NCBI RefSeq assembly: GCF_022376445.1
Contig: NW_025954975.1
Span: 1-64,000, forward strand
Length of the DNA stretch: 64,000 nucleotides
From: Fomitopsis serialis
Taxonomy: Eukaryota; Basidiomycota; Agaricomycetes; Polyporales; Fomitopsidaceae
Direction of reading: 5' to 3'
Part shown: positions 48,076 to 61,669 of the stretch, piece by piece
Layout: each line of letters opens with the position of its first letter
Position numbering within the stretch: position 1 is the stretch's first letter
The notes under the pieces: generated by a model
What the model saw: only the letters and a program-made list of their open reading frames with translations
Told to the model about the DNA's origin: nothing
The model's database searches: none
Program-made: the position numbers and the translations under genes

Positions 48076-49607
48076 TCAACTGGCCCTGTCGACAGAACTA
48101 CACCCCTCACCCTCGCCTGTACTATTGCGACTCCGTGTCGTATCACGTCTCACCTTCACTTCTCCCTGCAGTTCTACCTCGAGCATTGGCCGGGAAGAGG
48201 CGTGCACTCTCTTAGACGCTGCCATCCTCGGACCCTCTTTGCGTCGGAGCGTTGCACTCGAGCCGCTGGGGCAGAGACCATCATTGAGCTCGCAACAATC
48301 GCATCGCGGACTAACCGGGAGGCATGTGGTCTTGCACAACAAGGTTAGCATTACCGGTGGAGATCAACCCGTAGACTGAAACGAACCTGCCCAAAACCGA
48401 CAAGTAATCCAGTGAATGTTGGACGCAAATCTTCTGGAAGCCAGCATTCGAGGTTCAGCCTGTCCATGAAAGCATACTGAGTTCATATGTGATCGTGGTT
48501 CATTGCTCCAATCATACCGAGTCTCCTCCGGCGTCTTGGTAGGTGGGGTATGCCATCCTAGCCTGTTTGTGACACGATGAACATGTACATCTACACCGAC
48601 TCCGGCGTTTCTGTCGAGAAAATATTAAACCCCCTTGTCGCTGATGTTCGGTTTGCCAGCTTACATCTTCCACCCAACGTGAAGCGCCAGAATCGCCATC
48701 TTGGGACCAACACCAGGGAGCGAGCAGAGTTCGTCGACAGTTTTGGGTATGTCGCCGCCGAACTCGTCGCTCAACCGCCGTGCAGTGCGTTTGATATAAC
48801 TGAAAAAATAATCAATCCGAGTCGTCGTGGAAGCCAACTCAAAGCACGACCTACTCCGTTTTGCGACGCCAGAACCCGACTTTGCATATTGCCTCTGAGA
48901 TGACGTCGGCGTCAGTTGCGACTACGGCATTGGCGCTCAAGCTTCCACCGACTGCTTCGCGCAGCTTGCGAACGGCGGCAGATGTGACCTCATCTTTCGT
49001 TTGGGATGAGAGCATCAATGACACCAACGTTGCGAAGCGTTGGTTCTGGTGCAGTCGTTCGTAAGCAACCGACAGAGGAGATCATGTAAACGCTGACCTT
49101 TGGTATCGTCTCCCCTAGTTTCGCGGCACCGGCCCCCATGGTATCAACCGGTGCGACGATGCGTGAGCGCATCGCTTTGATCCTGTCGTATGCTTCACGC
49201 CACATAGGTGGGACAGACAGAGTAGATACTTGTCCGTAAAGGTTGGCTTTTGATCTCTTGCGCGGTGAGGACGCGTCTGTGAGAGGCTTGCGACCTTTGC
49301 TGGGCCCCGGACTGGTGGACTGTAATGAGGGCAATGCCATGTCATGAATCACCGTTGCTCCATCGAATCCGCCAATCTTTTCGTTTCTTTCGAGAGCCTC
49401 GCCCTCAATGGTCTCTTCCACTTTAGCCACTGCATCAGCCCCAGTCCTGAGGCGTTTTGAACGTCTCGGAGAGCACTCGGTCTCTGCATCTTCCAATAGG
49501 TCCTGAGGGGTAGAGAACTCGAACAGAGTAACCGCTGGGTGGTAAGTACTCGTTCTACGTGTTAGCTCGGGCTGGGGCGAGGAGCTGCGTTTCCTGGGGA
49601 CTGACAT
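48076..49607 (-). CDS. NTH1: Endonuclease III homologue, copy B
   Basis: Paralogue of the gene at 43086-44499 with the same intron pattern. Conserved parts: [44 protein letters not shown] (catalytic Lys), [14 protein letters not shown] (catalytic Asp) and [18 protein letters not shown] for the iron-sulfur cluster. The intron 48460-48517 has a normal GT donor. Head ([11 protein letters not shown]) is basic and rich in RRSKR-like nuclear-import patches. An in-frame ATG at 49667 would add 20 residues with mild mitochondrial-leader character. The two copies differ mainly in head and tail, so they may divide nuclear and mitochondrial work, as the two yeast enzymes do; that is inference. Confidence 0.9.
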
Positions 49608-49957
49608 GGCGACACAGGCAACGCGCAGTCGATGTGGTTTCAGAGGTAGCGAATGAGCGCCCACCACCGATCGGCGATGAGCGGACTTTGTGGGTCCACA
49701 GCGCTAATCCGTAAACGGCATGTGCCTACGTTTGATATACACTCCGCGCAGATTAATGCTTTCCGATTCTGAGATTCACCTGAGACTTGTACGATAGTGG
49801 CCGGGTCCCTTTCGTGGCGAAACATTGCATCAGCTGTGTCCTGTTGTATACAGAGAGAAAACAGGAGTGTCTCAGTAAGAAGGATGCCAATGAACGAGGC
49901 CTACTTTTAGTACATTTTTTAAGCAGCGGTCTTGCCTACGTGACTTCCTCAGCTCGG
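49608..49957. other. Intergenic between NTH1 copy B and NAA35
   Basis: Contains the upstream region of NTH1 copy B and the 3' end of the NAA35 gene. No gene seen. Confidence 0.4.
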
Positions 49958-52655
49958 TCATACTAGCAAGTCCGGGAACCAAGGATGAGTCCGGTCTACC
50001 CATTTCAGCCGTCCAACGTCAAAGGAAAGAATCTGTTCTGAAGACGCGGGAAGGGCTTCCAGTTGCCTGCATACGCGGGCCAAGTCCTGGAAGAACTAGA
50101 GACGTGTCAGAAACGGGGGCACTGATATGTTGACAACGCTGACCACTCGTCGGTCCTCTGCCCAGATGCCTGCAAATCCTATTGAATTACCGAGGCCATC
50201 GAGGACGTTGCCTGCGAACGCAAAAGACTGCGCGGGCGAGTAGTGCGTGTCCTGCGGGGAAGACATGAGCATGGTTGGATCTTGCCGCGAGGTCCCTTAC
50301 CAGAAGCATCTGCTCAACCCCAGGTGTGAAGAGCCTCAGATCAGGCAAGGGCATAGCAGGCGCGAGGTCCTCATATTCAGGCTTGAACGCCCACTTGTAT
50401 CGGCGCACAAAGTTGAGCGCTGTGCGTTGATAGGGGAGGGTGCATTGCTTATACGTGATCTACGAAGTGTTCAGGCAACTCTGCATACATGATCGCGGGG
50501 GGAGTGGAATATACCGTGCACATCGCGGCCGACATTGCTTGAAGAGCAGTGAGGAAGCCAAGCTGGATGTTCATCTCCTCGTGTGCTTCATTGCATCGCA
50601 TCAGACATTCAATGAAACTGGATGACAATGAACTCACGTTGCGTCGTGACGCTCATCACTTGATCAATGCACTCTAGGTGCGCTTCTAGGATGCGGGACA
50701 AGTACCAGTATGCAATGGGCACCTCTTCTCTGGCGTGTAGGTCTTGCTGGAGTCCAGACAAGATGATCTCCCTAGCGGCCGCCAAACGCCGCATCACGGC
50801 TATGTTGGGCATGAGGTCCACGAAGGCTTGACCTCTTCCCCCTGGTCACCTGAAATCAGCATCGTGAAAGGAGAATAGGTGTTTGTACGACCTACGGAGG
50901 GCTCACAGTAGGGGATAAGTTGCAGGAAGAAATCGTAGACTTCGTGCCATTGCAATGCAGCCTTCATGAAATAACGACGCCGCCTAGGGGGGTTGTGAGA
51001 GTTCGCCCGCAAGTCGTCTGCCATGTACTGCGGATGCTGTCAGCAATCGGTACTCCATCGACACAACCTAAGGTAGATCAACCTTGCAGATACGATTCTC
51101 GATCTCCCTCTTCACCCACATCGCAGAACTGTCGTCGCGAATGCAGATCTTCAGCAGGACGGTGTCGTACGAGCACCCCACAGACTCCTCGAAGAAGTGG
51201 TCAACCAACCACATCGGTGGTAATCGTCCTATGACGGTACCCCTATCATAGACGGCGGACTAGAGTTGCGTCAGCCAAAATCCTGATCATCCGTGTCTCG
51301 CTAACCTGTGTCAAGGAACGTAAGTACGCCGGATGGAGGTTCTTTCGTGGCGACCAGATCCGTAAGCAACCTGCGATCTAATCGAAGTAAGAGTCTGAAA
51401 TGGAGCCATCACGAACCATCACTTCACCTCCCAAGTAGAGATACATGGAGCGTCGAGCAAGTAGCTCAGCTCTTCCCAGCCATCCAGGAGTCGGGATAGA
51501 GTATCCCAGGCTTGTTCTTGGGGCGGCAAATCAATGATACGGACCGGCATGAAACATGCTAGTCTGCGGCTGATGTGTGGGTCGAACACAAACGCTGCAG
51601 AAGAGTTCGGTGCGGGCGCTGCAATACGCTGAGAGCGGATTTTTTGCAGCAGAGTGCGGGCGTTAGTAGTGAGTCTTCGGAGCTCTGCTATGCTCAACGG
51701 CGGCGTGAGCTTGAGTAGCTGCAAGACTGCCTACAGATTCATCAGGATTTCCCGTGAATTAATTGCGACATTCCACACCTTGCGGAGAAGCAGTCTATCG
51801 TACAGGAGTTGAGTGTCTTGAGTGGACAGACGCGAACGTTGCAACCATGTACAAGCGTCATCGATCTTTCTCAAGACAAAGTCTGCCGAGATCCCCTCGA
51901 GTATGGAGACTTCGCTTTTTTCGCCCAACCAGTCCTCTATCTGTCAGAGGAAGTAAGGACCGCAGGGCAAGAGCGTTCGCAAAGGCTGACATCAAAGACT
52001 TTGCCTTTCGACAGCTCCCTCCACGCGAGATCACAGCTCTTCAGTAGTGCCATTGCACTTGCCCGCATTACGACAGTGAGAAGCTCCTGTGGGCGCCGCG
52101 GGTCTCGCGGATATCGATACTGCTGGTGCCCGATGAAGTCTGGGTTGAGGTCGTCCAGATGGTGAACATAGAGTAGGGTATAGACCGTTTGCGTCAGACT
52201 GGTGCCTGCGTGCCATTCCATCTGATGCAGCGAGCGTAAAATACATGAACGTAGGTAACGGTCAGGTGGAGTGCGAATCACCTCGCATGCGAAGGCCCTG
52301 TCTAGGATCCAACATATCTCCTGCGGCAACATGGGTGCCAAGGGGTCGAATCGCGGACGCCGTTGCGGCTCTGTTATCATCCCGCTGTCCATACGTGGTT
52401 CTCCGATCTTCGTTGTTCAGTAAACATCAGACCTTGCCGAGCATATGCACCCGCACCTCAAACGCGCTCATTGCATCCAGGAGAGAGAACGTTTTTGTCA
52501 TGACTAGCACCTCTGGTTCCATGTCTACCGCCCCGTACTCTGTTTCAGCACTCACACGGAGCGATTGTGCACTCACCATTTGCTGCCTCCGCGAACAGCT
52601 CCGTCACGTCTTCATAGTCATTCCCGCCCGGTAAGTCCACGTCCATGGCGTCCAT
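49958..52655 (-). CDS. MAK10: NatC N-alpha-acetyltransferase subunit NAA35 (MAK10)
   Basis: Large auxiliary subunit that holds the NatC complex for co-translational N-terminal acetylation. The N-terminal signature is strong once spliced: DYEDVTELFAEAAN, then FSLLDAMSAFEIGEPRMDSG, then LPQEICWILDRAFACEMEWH and SLTQTVYTLLYVHHL, then LLKSCDLAWRELSKG and IEDWLGEKSEVSILEG. Further blocks down the minus strand are the mostly helical body (RYFMKAALQWHEVYDFFLQL) and the tail LKWVDRTHPWFPDL ending at TGA (49958-49960). More than ten introns, most about 50 bases; not all boundaries in 50.6-51.5 kb were fixed. Shares a 184-base divergent promoter with MSW1. Confidence 0.9.
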
Positions 52656-52839
52656 CTGAGCAATTGAAGTTTGATTGTGCCTTCGGGACCATAAACAACA
52701 GAGCCAGAGTCGCCAGTTATCAGTGCGCGTGGTCGAACTCGGGCGGAAGGCAAGGAGTACGGGTGGGCGTCTACCGCGATCGCGCAGGGAAACGCGTTCC
52801 GGTCGACGCGTCTCGCGAGCTCCGAGTTCGTCAACCTGC
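52656..52839. promoter_or_regulatory. Short divergent promoter, NAA35 (-) and MSW1 (+)
   Basis: Only 184 bases separate the two start codons, so the genes must share control sequences or use overlapping 5' leaders. No named site recognised. Confidence 0.6.
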
Positions 52840-54255
<1,416 letters not shown>

Positions 54256-54429
54256 ATACACTACAGACCGGTATACATTCTGGAGCGCTGTACGCGCGAG
54301 GAGTCATAATGAGGCAGGAGTCATAACGGGGCCGAACACATTAACAACAATTCGCACGTTTCTGTCCATATATCAGCACTGAGGTACTCTGAGCGAGGAA
54401 AAAGACCTGCGACACACCTGAACATGAAC

Positions 54430-55742
54430 TCATAGCCTCCTCTGTACGAACCACCCCTCCCATCCCTCTCTACCTCCGATCGCTTTCCCGGGCTCCAGTG
54501 CGAAGTCCTTCTCAGCGCCGACCTGGTCCAAAATGGCTGCAACCATGATGGCGGCGGCCTGCGGGGCCCAATTCTTCGCGACGCACGTCAACTTGCCTGT
54601 GCCGAAGGCAAGGAGAGTCTTCCGCTGCTGCTCCGTGGAGCGCTGCAGATGATGGCGAGATGGGTCAAACTCTCTGCGAGAGTTGGCCCACAGGCTATCA
54701 CATTGCAGCGCCTCCACGTCCGCGGCGAAAGTTATGTATCGAGTGAAAAGGCGAGGGCAAAATCTGGAGAGTATGGATGAGGTCGTGACCGGCACGACGC
54801 GCGAGATGCGCCGAGTCGGAGGGTACAAGCGCAGGACTTCTTGCATAAATGCGTCCGCGCTGAAACTGTCATAGCAGAGGTCAGTCTCTCTACATCACAA
54901 TCAGCGTGAAGAGCTGGCATCCAACCTATCGTCAGTGCATTGGCGGTATCTCTCAGTCGTGGGCTGCTGCAGGAGGGCGGAGAAGAGCGGGATAGCCTGG
55001 GTGTTATCGTGCCCCAGGGCCGTGGCAACTGCCACGACCCTCCACATCGTCTCGTATGTGGGGATGATAATCTCCATTGGGTTTGTCATATTGGGCAGCC
55101 AACAGCGCAGGCGCATGTTGACTTCCTCTAGAAGATCCGGACGGTAGGTGGATGTCTTCGACAGGGCCCACAGCTCGTTGATCCCGCCAGTGACCAGATC
55201 GATGTCGTCCACTGCGATGGCGGACTCGTCCACGTATTCTTCCAATAGACCTACGAGGATCACATACATGACGAGTCGTCGTACCAGGGTGTCGAAAGGG
55301 ATGGAACCGCGGTCGCACAGTTGAACGGTTACTGTACCTTTGGCGATGTCAGCGAGGCGGGACCAGGGGAGATTGCGCGGAGAAATGAGGTTTATGGCAA
55401 ATCTGGTGGGCAATCACACATCGAATGGTGAGGTTGATCGGGGTTCTCAACCACATACCTAGTGAATGCGCCATGAGCGGCAAGGTCGCCATTCACGAAA
55501 GTCGAATCAATCCCGAATGCTGGCTTCAGGCGGGCATTGGCAAGCGCTCGGCTTTGCAATTGGGCAGTGAGGGAGACGGGAGGGGATAGAAGGTGTTCGA
55601 TGTCATCGAGGCTGGTCAGCCTCACAAGATCATTGCGTCTCCGTGAACAGTAGTTGTAGTAACAAGCATAGGACGTGCATAGAAGGGCGAAGGCGACATA
55701 GGCATAGTACGGGGACATGGTGGATTGGATCATATTGGACAC
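54430..55742 (-). CDS. Short cytochrome P450-like protein
   Basis: Three exons (55742-55459, 55402-54926, 54865-54430) give 398 residues in phase. A single N-terminal membrane helix (YYAYVAFALLCTSYACYY) is followed by a basic patch. The K-helix is recognisable (MQEVLRLYPPTRRISR, with ExxR) and the heme region reads FGTGKLTCVAKNWAP, keeping the Cys but with Lys for the usual Arg and Ala-Lys in place of Ala-Gly. No AGxxTT oxygen-binding helix is seen; the corresponding part reads PTYETMWRVVAVATALGHD. At 398 residues it is about 100 shorter than a typical P450. It may be a divergent or non-catalytic member. Start could also be Met at 55718. Confidence 0.72.
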
Positions 55743-57365
55743 CCACTTCGCTCGTCTTGGTCGTGGTTTTTATGGCTTCTGAGGGCGGTACGTGGGAATT
55801 CTGTTCGGCTCTGTCGAAGGCCATGGGTTGCGCCGCAGTGCTTTCAATCACGAAGCGCAGCAATGTGGTCTAGCGTGCCGGTCAGGAAACCAGCGCAGAG
55901 GCTTTCATCTGTCACCTGTCGAACCAGTGCATTCGCTCCTTTCGAGAAGATGTCAACGTTTGTCAATGAATGAGTCATTTCCGTCACCTGCTGCCCAATA
56001 CAAGGAGTCCTGTGGGAGGAACCCCATCCACAAGGCGCGGGGATGTCGGCGTTCGAGACTGGCATACATGCATGCCGTCCCCAATTTCATGGTTCTACGG
56101 ACAGCCTCAGTCTCGGATGCGCAGTGGCGTCGAACCTAGTATGAACCAACGTTCGGGGCGCATATAGTGCGTGGCACACAATACTCTAATACAGTTGTCA
56201 GTGCCTGGTACTGATTCGTGTGCAGAGCGCACAGCCCAGAAGCGTCCCTGTACTTGGAATCAGCAACTGCGCGGGGCGATGTGGAGGAACACTCACTGTC
56301 AGTCATCTTGCACCCCGCCGGCTCCATTATACGGCTGGAATTGGATGCACGTTTTGACCACTCATGATAGGAATAATACCTCCACGATGTAACCGCGGAC
56401 TACGTAGAATGGCCGCAGTATCCAGTGTATAGCCCCGAGTCGCCGTCGCCAGTTTCGAGCACGTACCACGACCGCCGCGTGTAAGTAGTCTGACGTGACG
56501 GCAAGATGAATGAGTCCGGTATCTGATGCGGCCGTAGCAGTCCGCGATCCCTTCAATTGGAAAGAATTGATGGGCGATAGCCTGAGGGCAATTGCAACCT
56601 GAGGGTAGCTGCTGAGCTATGTAGTGCACAGTGGAAAGGCTCGACCGTGCACGGTCGCAATGGTTTTGCGGTCTGTGATCAGCGTGGTGTGGTCATATAG
56701 CGATAAACCAGCTCACCGAACATCGCCGTTTGGCTCAGTGGCTGTAGTGGCTCTATATGGGAATGCGAGGCGGTTCGCTTCAGCGGCTAAATTCATTTGT
56801 GCGCTGGTTCAAGGCCCGTCCCCTCCGGAAAACTTGGTGCCTGTTAGGTTCCCTCTCGGAAGAAAGGACAACCTTCAGAGTAAACTGACCTCAGTGGGCC
56901 AGGGAAGCAATTCCGCAACCCAGAGGTTGGGCCGAGTTAGTCTTGGGAGACAAGGACAGTCGTCAGTTCGCGCGGTGGATCGTGCCTCTCGCAAACTCTT
57001 TTGTCATTTTTTTCCGCATATGTTGGCAAGTCTGGTACATGGCTTGCTCGAACTTCTGAATCTCATGCAGAGAATTGCAGCAATATGTTTCTTTCAACTC
57101 CGTACGACTACCCCAGCCGCGATGCGTGCACGCCAGCGTGATGCTCAATACGATGGTTTTGTTCACCGTGGTTCCACATTTTGTACACACGACCAGTACA
57201 GACGATATACAACACAAGGCAACACAACCAGCCAGAGTACAAAGCCTCAGTGCGACAGTATTACATGAAGGTTCAGCTGTACAAATCCACAGCGTCCAAT
57301 ACAAAACCAGGTAATCACGAGCGGGTCTGGTCTTTCCGTTGCCAGAGTCGTTCTATGCCAGAGGA
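55743..57365. other. Intergenic, no gene recognised
   Basis: A 214-codon plus-strand frame (56624-57268) has no domain and partly overlaps the 3' side of the next gene; I do not support it. The region holds the upstream sequence of the P450-like gene. Confidence 0.45.
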
Positions 57366-59219
57366 TCAGACTTGCTTGTTGCCAGGAAATTCCATGCCAG
57401 TGAGCGAAGAGGGTGCGCCTATGTCGCCTAGAATCGCGGGGCTTCCTGCCGGGGGCGACAAGATCGTAGCGTGCGGAGACAGAGACGGCGCATGGGGCGA
57501 CAGGATCTGCACGCGAGGAGACAGAGTCATGGGGCGCGGAGACACAGAGATGGTCGACAGCGCCCGCGGAGAGAGGGTCGGCGAAGGAGGCGTCCAGATC
57601 GAGCCTGGTCCAGTCCCAGCTACAGCCTGAGTGTTCCGCCAGCATCCCGTCTGCGCGCACTTCTCCGCGGCCTCGATAAGCTGCGTGTACACTGCATGGC
57701 TGAACCCGATGCATTGCAGACCGATGCACGCCACGCGGAGCGCGCCTGCGCTGTAGAGCTGACCGGTTTCGTATACGTTCTGGGGAGCGGTGTTCTTCCG
57801 TGCGAAGATTGTCTGCTTCACGAGGGCTTGCGTTGTCTTGAGCCACGCATGCGGCCTGAGCAGGCGAGCCGAGGTAGGGAAGACAGGACGTACCTCGGAT
57901 GTCAGGTTACCCCATTCCGCAGGAGAGAGCTCGTCCAGCCAGAACGCCTTGTAGAGACCAGTGTAGTACCAATATCCGTTCTTATTGAAGAAACAATCTG
58001 TGCAGCCATGAGCGAGGGTAAGACTGATATGGATGCGCATACAGACCGGTGGTCTTGTTCAGCTGCGAGCTCAAATCGACAGCGGCCCACCGGTGGGCAG
58101 TGGTCGCCCGCGGATTCGTTGTGCACTTGAACAGAGGTGTCAGGAAGTAGCCGTGCTCCTCTCGTTCCGTGGACCAGAACGTGGTGTTCTCTTGCAATAG
58201 GCGGTATCCTCCCATCCTGAATCACGGACCACAGGAAACCTTAGAAATTAGTAGACAACGAACAACGAAAGCCTACTGTTGCCGCAATGCCTAATCCAAG
58301 CTATGGTCAAGGGGTGACCTAGTAAGCGGTGAGGTGCTTACAACGGGCAAAGTAGTCACAAAGTCTTGAAAGGTATACTGGGGCGGGATGACGATTGGTT
58401 TCAGGACGTCCGCTGGCACGTCGGGAGTGAGCGGAAGGGCGGCGAGTATGGCATTTCTTGCGCCGAATCTCTCATCAGGGGGCGCAGTTACTGAGGCGGG
58501 CTTGGGGCATGAAGTCAGCAGAGCAGCACAGTGACGTTCGCGCCTCTAGCGTACTTGCGGCTTTCCATCCTCTACGGAACCGCTTGCGAGGCTACCATGA
58601 TCGACGCGAGCGCACGAAGTCGAAGGGTTCGCCGGCGGGACGTTGCCTGGTGCCGTCGTTGGGACCGGTCGCCCGTCGTTCGGATGGCCTAAATTGACTT
58701 CGACGTTCGGCGCAGGCATGACCAGGCGCAAGATCCTGTGCAATGCGACTTGCCAGTCCGACGGACGAGCCTATTGGCGTAGTCAGCCAACGAACGCTTG
58801 CAAGATCTGCAGCGTACCGGCGCGATACCCGTCCGCACAGTTGCATCCAATTGTTCACCAGTTATCTGAGCTTTGAGCTGTTGGTTCTCGCGTTCCAACC
58901 GTCGAAACATCTCTGCCAGACTTCCGACTTCGACCTGCACCTTGACGTACTCCCTCTCTCGTGCAGCGCGATCCGCCCTGCCGCCTGGTTGAGACGCGCT
59001 TTGTCGACCGGTCATGAAGCTTAGTTGAGTCTCCAGGTCGGCCTTCTCTTGTTCGAGGAGGAGGATAGTCGCGGTCTTCTGCCGGATCGAGGTGCAAGCT
59101 TCCGCTAGGTGTTGCACAACCGCGTCTCTGGCAGAAAGAGCATCGTTCAAGCGCAACCTTTCGAGATAGACTTCTGCAGTCGTAACCACAGTATCCTTTT
59201 CATCTTGCGGATCTACCAT
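57366..59219 (-). CDS. DUF6697-like protein with coiled-coil N-terminus and SP-rich tail
   Basis: Residues 10-140 form a coiled coil (heptads in LERLRLNDALSARDAVVQHL, LLEQEKADLETQL, LAEMFRRLERENQQLKAQI). A disordered linker follows. The conserved body has RNAILAALPLTPDVPADVL, GGYRLLQENTTFWSTEREEH, YFLTPLFKCTTNPRATTAHR, NKNGYWYYTGLYKAF and APQNVYETGQLYSAGALRVA; I recognise this as the DUF6697 family of Agaricomycetes. The tail is a run of Ser-Pro units (LSPR, VSPRP, LSPRV, LSPHA, LSPHA, LSPPA). Several short introns; boundaries between 58.2 and 58.7 kb were not all fixed. Function unknown; the SP units are potential sites for proline-directed kinases. Confidence 0.7.
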
Positions 59220-59672
59220 TGTGACCTGCTGGACGCATATACACAGATAGAGTGGTTATCAGGCGGAGTGAACGTCATGTGAAACGCATTGTTAGAACTG
59301 ACCGCGTTGCCATTGGTGTCACCGTAGACCCTTCTACATGTTGCATCCTTACAGTTTGAGAGCAATCAACAGGTCTTCCAAGCGTCATGGATGTTGAGGG
59401 CAGCTGGCAAGTGATGACGGACCACGGCACGGTAGCGGGTGACACGATCACGTGTGCATAGAGTGGTGCCTACTTATTACATAACTTAGCGGGCGGTAGT
59501 ACCGCCGCCCGCGTTGGTACGCGTACCAATTAAATGCATTGGTTGCTACTGCACGACTTACTCACTCTTGTCTCAGATTCGGCTCTCTCGCAGGCTGTGC
59601 AGGGCACCCGCATTCGCGGTGTATAAGTATCATTATCTTCATCGCTGAGAGTCAACGATACATTGCTGCCCT
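59220..59672. promoter_or_regulatory. Divergent promoter region, DUF6697-like (-) and F-box-like gene (+)
   Basis: About 450 bases between start codons. It has a TATA-like gtataagtat at 59621-59630, 43-52 bases before ATG 59673, and a palindromic ttggtacgcgtaccaa at 59514-59529. Confidence 0.5.
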
Positions 59673-61260
59673 ATGAGTCTCTCAACCGTAGACCTGGACG
59701 TCCTGACCGCCATCATCGCTCTCCTTTCTCCCAGCGATGCACGGTCCTTATCCCTGACGACGCGAGCCCTCTATCCTGCAGCCCAGCGACACGCGCTCTC
59801 CACCGTAGTCCTCGACAAGCCATCCAAGCTCTCTCGTGCTCACGAATACCTTCTTGCGGACGTCCCTAACCGGTCACACTACATCCGTAAACTCACAGTG
59901 ACCCATCAAGCACTGAATTCACCGAGCGATGACAATGTCGACGACCCACTGTCGGCTTTCTTCGTGCAATCAGCTCGACTCCTGGCTGACTTGCTGGAGA
60001 GCACACAGTTGCTGACAACAATATCAGTCGCCTCCATGGAGCAGATCATTCGCGCGGAGCCTCGCGTCTGGAACGCTCTGACCGCCCTCAGTTTCCTCAC
60101 AAACGTCGAGTTGAAGGATGCCCATGCGGGCGTCCTCAGTCGTCTAGGGGAATTCCGAGGCCCTCTTCGCAAGCTCGAGTTTTGCGGCTCCCCGGATTCT
60201 TACATGCTTCCTGGCAAGCTACCTTTTTCCCAGCTCGTGAAGGCGTGGTGCGCATATCCACGTCTCCAGCACATCGGCCTCGACTACGTCCCCAAGGTAG
60301 ACTATGACCGAGAACGGCTGTCATCGTGTACTCCGTGCCAGACCGTGCTTAACCTGGACGTCTCGCACAGCGAATTACCACTATCCGGTATGACCGACAT
60401 GTTGCCAAACCTACGATCTCTCTCGATCCTCAATACGAAGGATTACTCCGAAGACAACGCCGGGAAATGCTGGAGTCGTTTGGCACGATTGGACTTCCGC
60501 ACACAGCACGGGCCGAGCGATAGCCAACATCATTGGGTTATAACATCCCGCACGCGGCAGCTTGTCCTCCTCCACAGCGTCGAGACGGATCCGAACAGAT
60601 ACTGGAATTTTCGACATTTCTACGCTAGCACCGTGGAAGATGCACAACCTGTCGCTCTTTGCTTATCGACTTGTCCGTCGGTGGGCGAAGATTTCTGGAC
60701 AGGCCTGGTACGCGAAGGAAGAAGGCTGAGATGTCTCGATATTAGGTTACGTGCAGGCTGGAAGTGTCACAAGGATGTGAGCGAGTGGCTGGTACGTCTT
60801 CGTCAAATCAGGCCCCTGGACTTGTTGACTTACCAACATGCTTTAAGGACAAGGTCCCTCGGTTCTGGACAGATTCCGACCTCCTGTACGTCCGTATCTT
60901 CATCCGCGAGACAGATTTCCTCTCCCGCATGAACACCTCCATTCCTTTTCGAGAGGATGATGCCGCTGCGATGGCATATGTGAAGCAAACCGTCTCTGCT
61001 CATCTACTCGCCTGCGTGCCGACGGTCCGTTTGATTGCTATCAAGTTAATGAATGAAACGTCCTGGTGGCGGGCGCAGCAGGGCGGCGAGGGTGGCCCGA
61101 GGCATCTGGTACCAATCTCGAGTGACGTCGGTCACCATGTGGAAACATACCTGTATTCGGAGGAATTTGAGCAGTCAATGGTGTTTGACGGTGAGTGCAC
61201 GACGATGAGCGGGCACTTATACTAATTTTAGCTGCAGAGTCTCTGTTTGACCGTCACTGA
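59673..61260 (+). CDS. F-box-like / leucine-rich repeat protein
   Basis: Three exons (59673-60791, 60848-61190, 61232-61260) give 496 residues in phase. The start MSLSTVDLDVLTAIIALLS...LTTRALYPAAQRHALSTVV is an F-box-like hairpin; the rest has irregular leucine-rich strands (YIRKLTVTHQAL, FRGPLRKLEFCG, LQHIGLDYV, LPNLRSLSILNT, LRCLDIRL). Such proteins usually act as substrate adaptors of SCF ubiquitin ligases. No close relation to the F-box of the kinase fusions is evident. Target unknown. Confidence 0.75.
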
Positions 61261-61669
61261 GCAAAGATGGGAGCAAGATTTAGACCTGGAAGCGGGACGT
61301 CTGCATATTTACGTACGAGCGGGCTATGCACGAAAACTCGTGTCACCAAAACATGTTGTCAGTCATGGTTCTGTGGACATGTATGAGCTGAAGGGTGTAC
61401 CGAGAGTGATTCATACATATTAGATCGTCCTTCGTCTCTCTCGACCACAGTGCTCTGCCTGGTGTGTGTATCACTGGTCATACCTCTGGCAGGCCTGCAC
61501 TAAGGTATATTGCGGAGTTGAGATAACTTGTGCGCACATCTGTGAGCTGGGCGTACGAAACGCGAGAGTTACACCCGATGAATATGGGCATTGGCGATCG
61601 TCGAGAGCAATGAATACAATGCAGAGCAAATCGTCACGACCCGACCACGGCATACAAGTATGCACTGTT
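61261..61669. other. Convergent intergenic region
   Basis: Between the 3' ends of the F-box-like gene (+) and mS33 (-). No gene recognised. Confidence 0.4.

Noticed and set aside
56624..57268. 214-codon plus-strand frame
   Set aside because: No domain; it partly covers the likely 3' untranslated part of the DUF6697-like gene.
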